NCBI RefSeq assembly: GCF_963678635.1
Contig: NW_026971073.1
Span: forward strand, 1-32,500
DNA from: Symsagittifera roscoffensis
Lineage: Eukaryota; Xenacoelomorpha; Acoela; Convolutidae
Reading direction: 5' to 3'
Length of the DNA: 32,500 bases
Shown here: positions 18,840 to 31,900 of the stretch, piece by piece
How the letters are laid out: each line of letters starts with the position of its first letter
Numbering within the stretch: position 1 is the first letter of the stretch
The notes under the pieces: generated by a model
Told to the model about the DNA's origin: nothing
What the model saw: only the letters and a program-made list of their open reading frames with translations
The model's database searches: none
Position numbers and translations under genes: made by a program

Positions 18840-21800
18840 AGCCCCTGAGCCAAACCATTCCAATGTGCGAACTGAAGCCCGACAAGACTTCACAATTTCC
18901 TTAAGAGAACGAAGCCGCAATGCTTCATTCTAACATAATCCAAAAAACAGAAAAGAAAAGTAGGTAACCGCAGTTCTAACGAGCAAACTGAAGTCCGAAA
19001 AGACTTCACAGTTTGCTGAAGTGAACAAGCGCAATTGCAAATCCCACAGGGTACAGAAGCAGAACTGAAGACCGGACAGCCAAAAAACTCCAACTTGCAA
19101 ACTGAAGCCCGACAAGAATTCACAATTTGCTTAAGAAAACGAAGCCGCAATGCTTCATTCCAACATAATCCAAAAAACAGAAAAGAAAAGAAAGTAACCG
19201 CACATTTCGTACAAGCAAACTGAAGTCCGAAAAGACTTCACAGTTTGCTGAACAGAACAAGCGCAATTGCAAATCCCACAGGGTATAGAAGCAGAACTGA
19301 GGACCGGACAGCCAAAAAGTTCCAACTTGCAAACTGAAGCCCGAAAAACTTCACAATTTGCTTAAGAGAACGAAGCCGCAATGCTTCATTCCGACAAAAT
19401 CCAAAAAACTGAAAAAAAAGTAGGCAACCGCACAGTTCTAACAAGCAAACTGAAGTCCGAAAAGACTTCACAGCTTGCTGAAGTGAACAAGCGCAATTGC
19501 AAATCCCACAGGGCATTGAAGCAGAGAAGACCGGACAGCCAAAAAGTTCCAACTTGCAAACTGAAGCCCGACAAGAATTCACAATTTGCTTAAGACAACG
19601 AAGCCGCAATGCTTCATTCCAACATAATCCAAAAAAACAGAAAAGAAAAGAAAGTAACCGCACAGTTCTAACAAGCAAACTGAAGTCCGAAAAGACTTCA
19701 CAGTTTGCTGAACAGAACAAGCGCAATTGCAAATCCCACAGGTTATAGAAGCAGACTGAGGACCGGACAGCCAAAGTTCCAACTTGCAAACTGAAGCCCG
19801 ACAAAACTTCACAATTTGCTTAAGAGACCGAAGCCGCAATGCTTCATTCCGACATAATCCAAAAAACACAAAAGAAAAGTAGGCAACCGCACAGTTCTAA
19901 CAAGCAAACTGAAGTCCGAAAAGACTTCAGTTTGCCGAAGTGAACATGCGCAATTGCAAATCCCACGGGGTACAGAAGCAGAACTGAAGACCGGACAGCC
20001 CAAAAAATTCCAACTTGCAAACTGAATCCCGACAACACTTCACAACTTGCTTATGAGAACGAAGCCGCAATGCTTCATTCCAACATAATTCAAAAACCAG
20101 AAAAGAAAAATAGGTAACCGCACAATTCTAACAAGCAAACTGAAGTCCGAAAAGACTTCACAATTTGCTGAAGTGAACAAGCGCAATTGCAAATCCCACA
20201 GGGTATAGAAGCAGAACTGAGGACCGGACAGTCAAAAAGTTCCAACTTGCAAACTGAAGCCCGACAAGAATTCACAATTTGCTTAAGAGAACGAAGCCGC
20301 AATGCTTCATTCCGACATAATCCAAAAAACAGAAAACAAAAGTAGGCAACCGCACAGTTCTAACAAGCAAACTGAAGTCCGAAAAGATTTCACAGCTTGC
20401 TGAAGTGAACAAGCGCAATTGCAAATCCCACAGGGCATTGAAGCAGAGAAGACCGGACAGCCAAAAAGTTCCAACTTGCAAACTGAAGCCCGACAACACT
20501 TCACAACTTGCTTATGAGAACGAAGCCGCAATGCTTCATTCCAACATAATTCAAAAACCAGAAAAGAAAAATAGGTAACCGCACAATTCTAACAAGCAAA
20601 CTGAAGTCCGAAAAGACTTCACAGTTTGCTGAAGTGAACAAGCGCAATTGCAAATCCCACAGGGTATAGAAGCAGAACTGAGGACCGGACAGCAAAAAAG
20701 TTCCAACTTGCAAACTGAAGCCCGACAAAACTTCACAATTTGCTTAAGAGAACGAAGCCGCAATGCTTCATTCCGACATAATCCAAAAAACAGAAAAGAA
20801 AAGTAGGCAACCGCACAGTTCTAACAAGCAAACTGAAGTCCGAAAAGATTTCACAGCTTGCTGAAGTGAACAATCGCAATTGCAAATCCCACAGGGCATT
20901 GAAGCAGAGAAGACCGGACAGCCAAAAAGTTCCAACTTGCAAACTGAAGCCCGACAAGAATTCACAATTTGCTTAAGAAAACGAAGCCGCAATGCTTCGT
21001 TCCAACATAATCCAAAAAACAGAAAAGAAAAGAAAGTAACCGCACAGTTCTAACAAGCAAACTGAAGTCCGAAAAGACTTCACAGTTTGCTGAACAGAAC
21101 AAGCGCAATTGCAAATCCCACAGGTTATAGAAGCAGAACTGAGGACCGGACAGCCAAAAAGTTCCAACTTGCAAACTGAAACCCGACAAAACTTCACAAT
21201 TTGCTTAAGAGAATGAAGCCGCAATGCTTCATTCCGACATAATCCAAAAAACAGAAAAGAAAAGTAGGCAACCGCACAGTTCTAACAAGCAAACTGAAGT
21301 CCGAAAAGATTTCACAGCTTGCTGAAGTGAACAAGCGCAATTGCAAATCCCACAGGGCATTGAAGCAGAGAAGACCGGACAGCCAAAAAGTTCCAACTTG
21401 CAAACTGAAGCCCGACAACACTTCACAACTTGCTTATGAGAACGAAGCCGCAATGCTTCATTCCAACATAATTCAAAAACCAGAAAAGAAAAATAGGTAA
21501 CCGCACAATTCTAACAAGCAAACTGAAGTCCGAAAAGACTTCACAGTTTGCTGAAGTGAACAAGCGCAATTGCAAATCCCACAGGGTATAGAAGCAGAAC
21601 TGAGGACCGGACAGCCAAAAAGTTCCAACTTGCAAACTGAAGCCCGACAAAACTTCACAATTTGCTTAAGAGAACGAAGCCGCAATGCTTCATTCCGACA
21701 TAATCCAAAAAACAGAAAAGAAAAGTAGGCAACCGCACAGTTCTAACAAGCAAACTGAAGTCCGAAAAGATTTCACAGCTTGCTGAAGTGAACAAGCGCA

Positions 21801-24800
21801 ATTGCAAATCCCACAGGGCATTGAAGCAGAGAAGACCGGACAGCCAAAAAGTTCCAACTTGCAAACTGAAGCCCGACAAGAATTCACAATTTGCTTAAGA
21901 AAACGAAGCCGCAATGCTTCATTCCAACATAATCCAAAAAACAGAAAAGAAAAGAAAGTAACCGCACAGTTCTAACAAGCAAACTGAAGTCCGAAAAGAC
22001 TTCACAGTTTGCTGAACAGAACAAGCGCAATTGCAAATCCCACAGGTTATAGAAGCAGAACTGAGGACCGGACAGCCAAAAAGTTCCAACTTGCAAACTG
22101 AAACCCGACAAAACTTCACAATTTGCTTAAGAGAACGAAGCCGCAATGCTTCATTCCGACATAATCCAAAAAACAGAAAAGAAAAGTAGGCAACCGCACA
22201 GTTCTAACAAGCAAACTGAAGTCCGAAAAGATTTCACAGCTTGCTGAAGTGAACAAGCGCAATTGCAAATCCCACAGGGCATTGAAGCAGAGAAGACCGG
22301 ACAGCCAAAAAGTTCCAACTTGCAAACTGAAGCCCGACAAAACTTCACAATTTGCTTAAGAGAACGAAGCCGCAATGCTTCATTCCAACATAATTCAAAA
22401 ACCAGAAATGAAAAATAGGTAACCGCACAATTCTAACAAGCAAACTGAAGTCCGAAAAGATTTCACAGCTTGCTGAAGTGAACAAGCGCAATTGCAAATC
22501 CCACAGGGCATTGAAGCAGAGAAAACCGGACAGCCAAAAAGTTCCAACTTGCAAACTGAAGCCCGACAAGAATTCACAATTTGCTTAAGAAAACGAAGCC
22601 GCAATGCTTCATTCCAACATAATCCAAAAAACAGAAAAGAAAAGAAAGTAACCGCACAGTTCTAACAAGCAAACTGAAGTCCGAAAAGACTTCACAGTTT
22701 GCTGAACAGAACAAGCGCAATTGCAAATCCCACAGGTTATAGAAGCAGAACTGAGGACCGGACAGCCAAAAAGTTCCAACTTGCAAACTGAAGCCCGACA
22801 AAACTTCACAATTTGCTTAAGAGAATGAAGCCGCAATGCTTCATTCCGACATAATCCAAAAAACAGAAAAGAAAAGTAGGCAACCGCACAGTTCTAACAA
22901 GCAAACTGAAGTCCGAAAAGATTTCACAGCTTGCTGAAGTGAACAAGCGCAATTGCAAATCCCACAGGGCATTGAAGCAGAGAAGACCGGACAGCCAAAA
23001 AGTTCCAACTTGCAAACTGAAGCCCGACAAGAATTCACAATTTGCTTAAGAAAACGAAGCCGCAATGCTTCATTCCAACATAATCCAAAAAACAGAAAAG
23101 AAAAGAAAGTAACCGCACAGTTCTAACAAGCAAACTGAAGTCCGAAAAGACTTCACAGTTTGCTGAACAGAACAAGCGCAATTGCAAATCCCACAGGTTA
23201 TAGAAGCAGAACTGAGGACCGGACAGCCAAAAAGTTCCAACTTGCAAACTGAAACCCGACAAAACTTCACAATTTGCTTAAGAGAACGAAGCCGCAATGC
23301 TTCATTCCGACATAATCCAAAAAACAGAAAAGAAAAGTAGGCAACCGCACAGTTCTAACAAGCAAACTGAAGTCCGAAAAGATTTCACAGCTTGCTGAAG
23401 TGAACAAGCGCAATTGCAAATCCCACAGGGCATTGAAGCAGAGAAGACCGGACAGCCAAAAAGTTCCAACTTGCAAACTGAAGCCCGACAAAACTTCACA
23501 ATTTGCTTAAGAGAACGAAGCCGCAATGCTTCATTCCAACATAATTCAAAAACCAGAAATGAAAAATAGGTAACCGCACAATTCTAACAAGCAAACTGAA
23601 GTCCGAAAAGATTTCACAGCTTGCTGAAGTGAACAAGCGCAATTGCAAATCCCACAGGGCATTGAAGCAGAGAAAACCGGACAGCCAAAAAGTTCCAACT
23701 TGCAAACTGAAGCCCGACAAGAATTCACAATTTGCTTAAGAAAACGAAGCCGCAATGCTTCATTCCAACATAATCCAAAAAACAGAAAAGAAAAGAAAGT
23801 AACCGCACAGTTCTAACAAGCAAACTGAAGTCCGAAAAGACTTCACAGTTTGCTGAACAGAACAAGCGCAATTGCAAATCCCACAGGTTATAGAAGCAGA
23901 ACTGAGGACCGGACAGCCAAAAAGTTCCAACTTGCAAACTGAAGCCCGACAAAACTTCACAATTTGCTTAAGAGAACGAAGCCGCAATGCTTCATTCCGA
24001 CATAATCCAAAAAACAGAAAAGAAAAGTAGGCAACCGCACAGTTCTAACAAGCAAACTGAAGTCCGAAAAGTTTTCACAGCTTGCTGAAGTGAACAAGCG
24101 CAATTGCAAATCCCACAGGGCATTGAAGCAGAGAAGACCGGACAGCCAAAAAGTTCCAACTTGCAAACTGAAGCCCGACAACACTTCACAACTTGCTTAT
24201 GAGAACGAAGCCGCAATGCTTCATTCCAACATAATTCAAAAACCAGAAAAGAAAAATAGGTAACCGCACAATTCTAACAAGCAAACTGAAGTCCGAAAAG
24301 ACTTCACAGTTTGCTGAAGTGAACAAGCGCAATTGCAAATCCCACAGGGTATAGAAGCAGAACTGAGGACCGGACAGCCAAAAAGTTCCAACTTGCAAAC
24401 TGAATCCCGACAAAACTTCACAATTTGCTTAAGAGAACGAAGCCGCAATGCTTCATTCCGACATAATCCAAAAAACAGAAAAGAAAAGTAGGCAACCGCA
24501 CAGTTCTAACAAGCAAACTGAAGTCCGAAAAGATTTCACAGCTTGCTGAAGTGAACAAGCGCAATTGCAAATCCCACAGGGCATTGAAGCAGAGAAGACC
24601 GGACAGCCAAAAAGTTCCAACTTGCAAACTCAAGCCCGACAAGAATTCACAATTTGCTTAAGAAAACGAAGCCGCAATGCTTCATTCCAACATAATCCAA
24701 AAAACAGAAAAGAAAAGAAAGTAACCGCACAGTTCTAACAAGCAAACTGAAGTCCGAAAAGACTTCACAGTTTGCTGAACAGAACAAGCGCAATTGCAAA

Positions 24801-26000
24801 TCCCACAGGTTATAGAAGCAGAACTGAGGACCGGACAGCCAAAAAGTTCCAACTTGCAAACTGAAGCCCGACAAAACTTCACAATTTGCTTAAGAGAACG
24901 AAGCCGCAATGCTTCATTCCGACATAATCCAAAAAACAGAAAAGAAAAGTAGGCAACCGCACAGTTCTAACAAGCAAACTGAAGTCCGAAAAGACTTCAC
25001 AGTTTGCTGAACAGAACAAGCGCAATTGCAAATCCCACAGGTTATAGAAGCAGAACTGAGGACCGGACAGCCAAAAAGTTCCAACTTGCAAACTCAAGCC
25101 CGACAAGAATTCACAATTTGCTTAAGAAAACGAAGCCGCAATGCTTCATTCCAACATAATCCAAAAAACAGAAAAGAAAAGAAAGTAACCGCACAGTTCT
25201 AACAAGCAAACTGAAGTCCGAAAAGATTTCACAGCTTGCTGAAGTGAACAAGCGCAATTGCAAATCCCACAGGGCATTGAAGCAGAGAAGACCGGACAGC
25301 CAAAAAGTTCCAACTTGCAAACTGAAGCCCGACAAGAATTCACAATTTGCTTAAGAAAACGAAGCCGCAATGCTTCATTCCAACATAATCCAAAAAACAG
25401 AAAAGAAAAGAAAGTAACCGCACAGTTCTAACAAGCAAACTGAAGTCCGAAAAGACTTCACAGTTTGCTGAACAGAACAAGCGCAAATGCAAATCCCACA
25501 GGGTTTAGAAGCAGACTGAGGACCGGACAGCCAAAGTTCCAACTTGCAAACTGAAGCCCGACAAAACTTCACAATTTGCTTAAGAGACCGAAGCCGCAAT
25601 GCTTCATTCCGACATAATCCAAAAAACAGAAAAGAAAAGTAGGCAGCCGCACAGTTCTAACAAGCAAACTGAAGTCCGAAAAGACTTCACAGTTTGCTGA
25701 ACAGAACAAGCGCAATTGCAAATCCCACAGGTTATTGAAGCAGAGAAGACCGGACAGCCAAAAAGTTCCAACTTGCAAACTGAAGCCCGACAAGACTTCT
25801 CAGTTTGCTTTAAAACAAAGCCGCAATAATACAATCCAAGTTAGACCAAAAACAGAAAGGAAAACTGGCAAGCCAAACTGTTCCAACATGCTCACTGAAC
25901 ACCCAAAGGACTTTTGAGTCTGCTGAAGAGAGCAAAGGCGCAACAAGTAAGCTCTGCACGTTCTAAGAACAGAACTGAAGACCGCCTAGTCAAACATTTC
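18840..26000. repeat. Satellite array, ~31 monomers of 229/232 bp with higher-order repeats
   Basis: Monomers repeat head to tail with lengths of 229 or 232 bp. Each is itself a dimer of two related halves of about 114-118 bp: one starts TTCTAACAAGCAAACTGAAG and the other TTCCAACTTGCAAACTGAAG. Both halves carry an interrupted dyad, GCAAACTG then CAGTTTGC (or CAATTTGC). Variant monomers alternate in a regular order, with units of 922 bp (four monomers, about 20728-22340) and 1151 bp (five monomers, 22111-24413). The end monomers (18840-19400 and 25790-26000) are diverged while the centre is almost uniform. The roughly 75-residue minus-strand frames in every monomer stop each period, so I do not treat them as genes. 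Confidence 0.95.
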
Positions 26001-26009
26001 CATGCCAGA

Positions 26010-29000
26010 AAAATCTAGAAGTCATACTCGCGCTAATCTGCAGTACGCAAGAAAGCATTCCATCATAGCGCTTCTCTATAAAAAACTAGGTTTTTTCTAT
26101 AGCGCATTATTAAATTTTTTTGCGCATGACTTTTTTCATTTTCATGGATAACTCTAGGCTAACACAGATAATATGATGAGCTGAAAGTTCATCCATCAAT
26201 CAACCTGATTATGCTAACGGCTGAACTGTCATCAACTAAACTTTCGTAAAAAATGATTTTAGGGGTTTCAGGCATACGCCTTTTTTCCAACTAGAAAACC
26301 TAAACACGTTCGAAAAACAAAAGTACCAGAGTTGACATGACAAGTTAGTGTAGAGTAAATAGCCTTTTCCTGGAAACTGATGACAAATCGGTCGAAAACA
26401 TGACTGGATCGATTGCTGAATGAAGTTTGAGCTCATGAAGTTATCTAGGATAGACTGCTGGTATCCGTAAAATTGAAAAAAAAAACATGCGCTATAATAC
26501 TGTTACAGAGCAACAGAATAAGCCCCATTTTTTAAACAAAGCCCTATTTTATCCAAAACGAGCGTACTACAAAACTATCATGAACACAATTTTTAGGGGT
26601 TTCAGGCATGTGTCTTTGTTCCAACTTAAAGAAAAACCAAGATACATTCGAAAAACAAGGGGGGAAAAACATCAGAATTACCAGAGTTGAAATGACAAGT
26701 CAGCTAGAGTTAAAAGTCTTTTTCTGGAAACTGATAACAAATCGGTCATCAACATGATTGGATTGATTCATGAATGAACTTTGAGCTCATCGAGCTATCT
26801 AGGATAGCCTACAAGTATCCGTGGTAATGAAAAAAATCATGGGCAAAAAATTATTACAGAGAGCGACAGAAGGGGAGGCCACTTAGAGCAAAAACGCTTT
26901 GAAATGACTTGTTAGGTGGGGTGAAAAGGCTATCCTAGATAATCTGATGAGCTGAAAGTTCATCATTGAATCAACCTAATCATACTATAGACTGAATTGT
27001 CATCAACTCTCAGAAAGAGGATTTTAACCCGACCTAACAAGTCAGGTGAATTCTGGTACTTTTAAGATTCTTCCCTGTTGTTTCTCGAACCTGTCTTGTT
27101 TTTTCTTTAAGTTGGAAACTAGAATCAAGCCTGAAACTCCAGAAATAAGACTCGTGCTAGTCTGCATTAAACTATAAAACAATTCGTCTCAATACAGCGC
27201 TTCTCTATTATTAAATTTTTAGGTTTTTTTTCTATATAGCTGTAACAAATTTTTTGCGCATGCCTTTTTTCATTTTCACGGTTAACTGTGTACTACTATA
27301 GATAACTTGATGACCTGAAAGTTCATTCATGAATCAATCCATTCAGATTGACAACCAATATTGCATCAATTTTCAGATGAAGGCTAATCACCCTACCTAA
27401 ATGGCCGTGTCAGCTGAGCTTCGAAAAAACAATGCTATAAAAACGAACTTTCTATAGCGCTGTATGAAAGTTTTTGTGGATTACTTTTTATTTTCACGGA
27501 TAACTCTAGGCTATCCTAGATAATCCGATGAGCTGAAAAATCATCCATGAATCAACCTGACCATGCTAACGACTGAATTGTCATCAAAACCTGATTTTAG
27601 CCCGACCTAACAAGTCATGTAAATACTGTTGATGATTTTCCACCTTGTTTTTCGAACCTATCTTGTTTTTTTCTGTTGGCCGGCACAAAGACCCAAAACT
27701 CAAATCACTCGAAAAGGTATTCGCACTAGTCTGGGATACGCGAAAAAGCATTTGGGCTCCATATTGTGCTTTTGTTTAAAACCAATTGATTTTCTGTCGT
27801 AACCTATGACAAAATTATTGCGCATGGTTTTTTTTTTCAGTTTCACGGATACATGTAGGCTACGCTAGATAATTTGATGAGCTGAAAATTCAGCCAAGAT
27901 ATTTTCTGGCTATACTCACGACGGAATCGGAACCAAATCCTAGAAAGAGGGTATTTACCCTAGCTAGCATGTCATGTCAACTCTGGTACTCTTGATGATT
28001 CTTTCCCATTGTTTTTCGAACCTAACTTGTTTCTCATAAGCTGGAAATAGAAACACGACTGAACCCCAAGAAGTCGCAGTCACATTAGTCAGCGTTATGC
28101 TACGAAGCGTTTTGGCTCAATATAGGACTTCTCTATAAGAAATAGTTAGCTTTTTTCTGTGCCGCTCTGTAACAAAATTTTTGGGCACGACTTTTCCATT
28201 TTCACGGATACCTATGGGCTACGCTAAATAACTTGATGAGCTGTAAGTTCATTCATGTATCAATCCAGCATTAATGAGGACCAATTTGACATCAAATTTA
28301 GGAAAAAAGCTATTTACCCTACCTAAATTGTCATGTCAACTCAGGTTCGAAGAACAAGGGGAAAAATCATCAAAAGTATCAGAGTTGACATCACATGTTA
28401 GGCTGGGTCAATTGTTACAGAGAGCGATAGAAAAAACCCACATTTTTTGAAGAGCAGCACTATATTGAGCCGAAACGCATTCTAGCATACTGCAAACTAT
28501 CGTGAATATGATTTTTAGGGGTTTCAGGCATGTGCCATTGTTCCAATTTATAGAAAAAAAAACAAGATACGTTCGAAAAACAAGGGGAAAAATTATCGAA
28601 AATAACCAGAGCAGACATGACAAGTCAGCTAAGATAAATAGCCTTTTCTGAAAATTGATGCCACATCGGTCGTCAACAGGACTGGACTGATTCATGACTG
28701 AACTTTAGGCTCATCGAGCTATCTAGGGTAGCCTACAAGTATCCGTGAAAATGGAAAAAAAAACTGCGCAAGAAATTTGTAACAGAGAGCGACAGAAAAA
28801 ACTCCATTTTTCAAAAAAGAGAAGCCCAATATTAGTCGAAACGCTTTCTAGCATACTACAAACTATCGTGAACATGATTTTAGGGGTTTCAGGAATGTGT
28901 CTTTGTTCCAACTTACAGAAACACCAAGATAAGTTCGAAAAACAAGGGGGGGAAATCATCAAATATACCAGAGTTGACATTACAATTTAGTAAGGTTGTA
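26010..29000. repeat. Cluster of ~350-bp repeats in both orientations
   Basis: One family occurs at least nine times. In one orientation, marked by GATGAGCTGAAAGTTCAT, copies centre near 26174, 26945, 27310, 27527, 27875 and 28233. In the inverse orientation, marked by TTAGGGGTTTCAGGCATGTG and GAGCTCATCGAGCTATCTAG, copies lie at about 26250-26480, 26590-26870 and 28500-28790, with a further partial copy at 28870-29000. Adjacent copies in opposite orientation can pair. Some copies hold a small hairpin, as at 26077-26104 (CTATAAAAAAC, then GTTTTTTCTATAG). The minus-strand frames at 28408-28980 lie inside the repeats and are not conserved as proteins. Confidence 0.8.
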
Positions 29001-29984
29001 CAATAAGTTATCGGAAAACGATATCTAACCGATCATTATTACGGTTTAAAGGATTGTATTTTCAGTTTTATATTACCAAGGATGCCTTATAGACACTTGT
29101 TAAAATGGTACACAAATCAGGCGCGATATTTCAGTCTGATAGCGATAAAAGGAGCAAATCAAACCATAAGTTCCTTCCTACTTCTCAAGACTTAAGCAGA
29201 ACATATCAAATATGAGAATGATAGCATTAAAATGTGCTCATAGGAGTACTGTCACGGGGGAAAACTCAGAAACGAGAAGGCCTATTAAAACAAGGTGTGA
29301 TCGAAACTCATTATACTTATGTATTCATTAAATTTAAACAATATAAAGAATCCAGTACGTGTTAGCAGACATTCATTCTTGAGACTTTGCAACTTCGTTC
29401 CTTTTTATCAATTGAGATATATGCCGAATGATCCGCGAAAACAATACTGATCGTACAACTCGGATAGACAGATACGAATCATCTTGAAGGTTACTCATCA
29501 AAAATTGAATAGATTCATCAAAAATGATTAAATAAAAAATTATTCTTCATAGTACAGATCCTCCGAAGCAGGCTCTTCTAACGTTGTTTTTCGATATTTT
29601 TCTTGATGCGTTGTAATGACTTAAGTAATTGTAAAATAAGCTCGACATAATGGCATGGGTAGAGGTCAGCCATATCCAATTCTAAGCATATAATGCAGTG
29701 CTACATTTCGATTGAATCTGAAAAGTACGAACAAATTAGGCCAACGCTAATACAACACAAACACTGAAACAACTCATGTAAACATGTCTCCACATTATTG
29801 ATATTCAAAAAATATTAAATTTCAACAAGAACAGGTTTAACACCCAAACCAAAACATCGGCATATTATTGACATAAAATGTAAAGTTTTTGAAGTTAAGA
29901 GGCAAAAAACATCACACCAACTGTAGCAAATCAGTTTATGTTATTCGTATAGACATATCAACAAACAGGTTGCAAAAAAAACAG
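29001..29984. other. No recognisable feature
   Basis: AT-rich sequence without an open frame of note, without similarity to the flanking repeats that I can see, and without an RNA structure I recognise. Confidence 0.5.
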
Positions 29985-31900
29985 ATTTATAAAATTTTAG
30001 GCTAGCTGATGGACCCAGGAGCCCCAAAAATGTTTTTTTTTTCACTTGTAAAAACATATCGCGACAACCACATCGAAATATGGGTTGTTTCGTATACCAA
30101 AATGAAGCCCTATCACTGTTATGACCATAGCTTTAAACAGATTGCAAAGAAAATTTAGTTGAATCAAAAATTTAAGCCATTCTTAGGAGCGAGCCTGAAG
30201 CCCGAAAAAAAGGTTTTTTTTTTACTTAAAAAAAATTATATCGTCACACTCACTTCAAATTACGGAACGTTTTATACATCAAAATGAAGCTCTGTTATAG
30301 TACTTCCGAAAGCTATAAATATATATTAACAAAAAACATTGTAAGACCAAAATTTTAGCCAATCTTAGGAGCGAGCCAGAAGCCCGAAAAAAGGTATTTT
30401 TTTAATTAAAAAAATTATATCGTCTCACTCACTTCGAATTACGGAACGTTTTATACATCAAAATGAAGCTCTGTTATGATACTTCCGAAAGCTATAAATA
30501 GATATAAAAAACATTATAAAACTAAAATTTTAGCCAATCTTAGGAGCGAGCCAAAAGCCCGAAAAAAAGGTGTTTTTTTACTAAAAAAAAATATATCGTC
30601 ACATTCACGTCGAATTTAGAAACGTTTTATATATAAAAATTCAGCTCTGTTATTGGTCTTGCGAAAGCTATAAAAATATAGCAAAAAAAAACATTGTAAA
30701 ACAAAATTTTAGCCAATCTTAGGAGCGAGCCAGAAGCCCGAAAAAAGGTGTTTTTATTACTAAAAAAAAATTATCGTAACATTCACGTCGAATTTAGAAA
30801 CGTTTTATTTATCAAAATTCAGCTCTGTTATTGATCTTGCGAATGCTATAAACAGATAGCAAAAAATAATACTATAAAACAAAATTTTAAGCTAATCTTA
30901 GGAGCGAGCCATAAGCCCGAAAAAATGGTTTTTTTTTACTAAAAAAATATATATCGTCACATTCACTTCAAATTACGGAACGTTTTATACATCAAAATGA
31001 AGCTCTGTTACAGTACTTCAGAAAGCTATAAATATATATAAAAAACATTATAAAACTAAAATTTTAGCCAATCTTAGGAGCGAGCCAAAAGCCCGAAAAA
31101 AAGGTGTTTTTTTACTAAAAAAAAATATATCGTCACATTCACGTCGAATTTAGAAACGTTTTATATATAAAAATTCAGCTCTGTTATTGGTCTTGCGAAA
31201 GCTATAAGCAGATAGCAAAAAATAATAATTTGAAACAAAAATTTAAGCTAATATTAGGAGCGAGCCTGAAGCCCGAAAAAAAAATGTTTTTTTTTTACTT
31301 AAAAAAATTATATCGTCACACTCACTTCGAATTAGGGAACGTTTTATACATCAAAAAGAAGCTCTGTTATGGTACTTCCGAAAGCTATAAAAATATATCA
31401 AAAAAAACATTGTAAAACAAAAATTTTAGCCAATCTTAGGAGCGAGCCGGAAGCCCGAAAAAAGGTGTTTTTATTACTAAAAAAAAATTATCGTAACATT
31501 CACGTCGAATTTAGAAACGTTTTATATATCAAAATTCAGCTCTGTTATTGATCTTGCGATGGCTATAAACAGATTGCAAAAAATATTAAGAAAAAACGAA
31601 AATTTAAGCCAATCTTTGGAGCGAGCCCGAAGCCCGAAAAAAAGTAACATTTTACTTTAAAAAATCATATCGTTACCTTCCCTTCGAATTTAGGAGCGTA
31701 TTATATATCAAAATTAAGCTCTGTTATTCTTCTGTTGATGACAAGAAACAGATTTGAAAACTAATAACTTTTAACATTTCTATGACACAAAACCTGTGCC
31801 AAGCAGGGATTTTGAAAAAAATGGGTTTTTTTTTGAAAAATAATATCTTCATAAACACGCTGAGTTTAGAAACGTAATATAAATCAAAAATCAGCCCTGT
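29985..31900 (+). repeat. Tandem array of ~178-bp units
   Basis: The core GGAGCGAGCC, followed by GAAGCCCGAAAAAA, recurs at 30186, 30368, 30543, 30722, 30901, 31077, 31257, 31439 and 31618, with spacings of 175-182 bp. A diverged copy precedes (about 30018) and another follows (about 31790). Each unit also has ACGTTTTATA, AGCTCTGTTAT and GCTATAAA. The units at 30543 and 31077 are nearly identical, three periods apart, and those at 30722 and 31439 are very similar, four periods apart. No gene is present. Confidence 0.9.

Noticed and set aside
18890-25834. Dozens of ~75-residue minus-strand frames rich in Cys, Phe and Leu
   Set aside because: They repeat with the satellite period, end at a stop in every monomer, and occur in two frames at once. 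They follow from the repeat and are not genes.
18840-26000. CRISPR-like array
   Set aside because: The units are long, contiguous satellite monomers without unique spacers, in a eukaryotic context.
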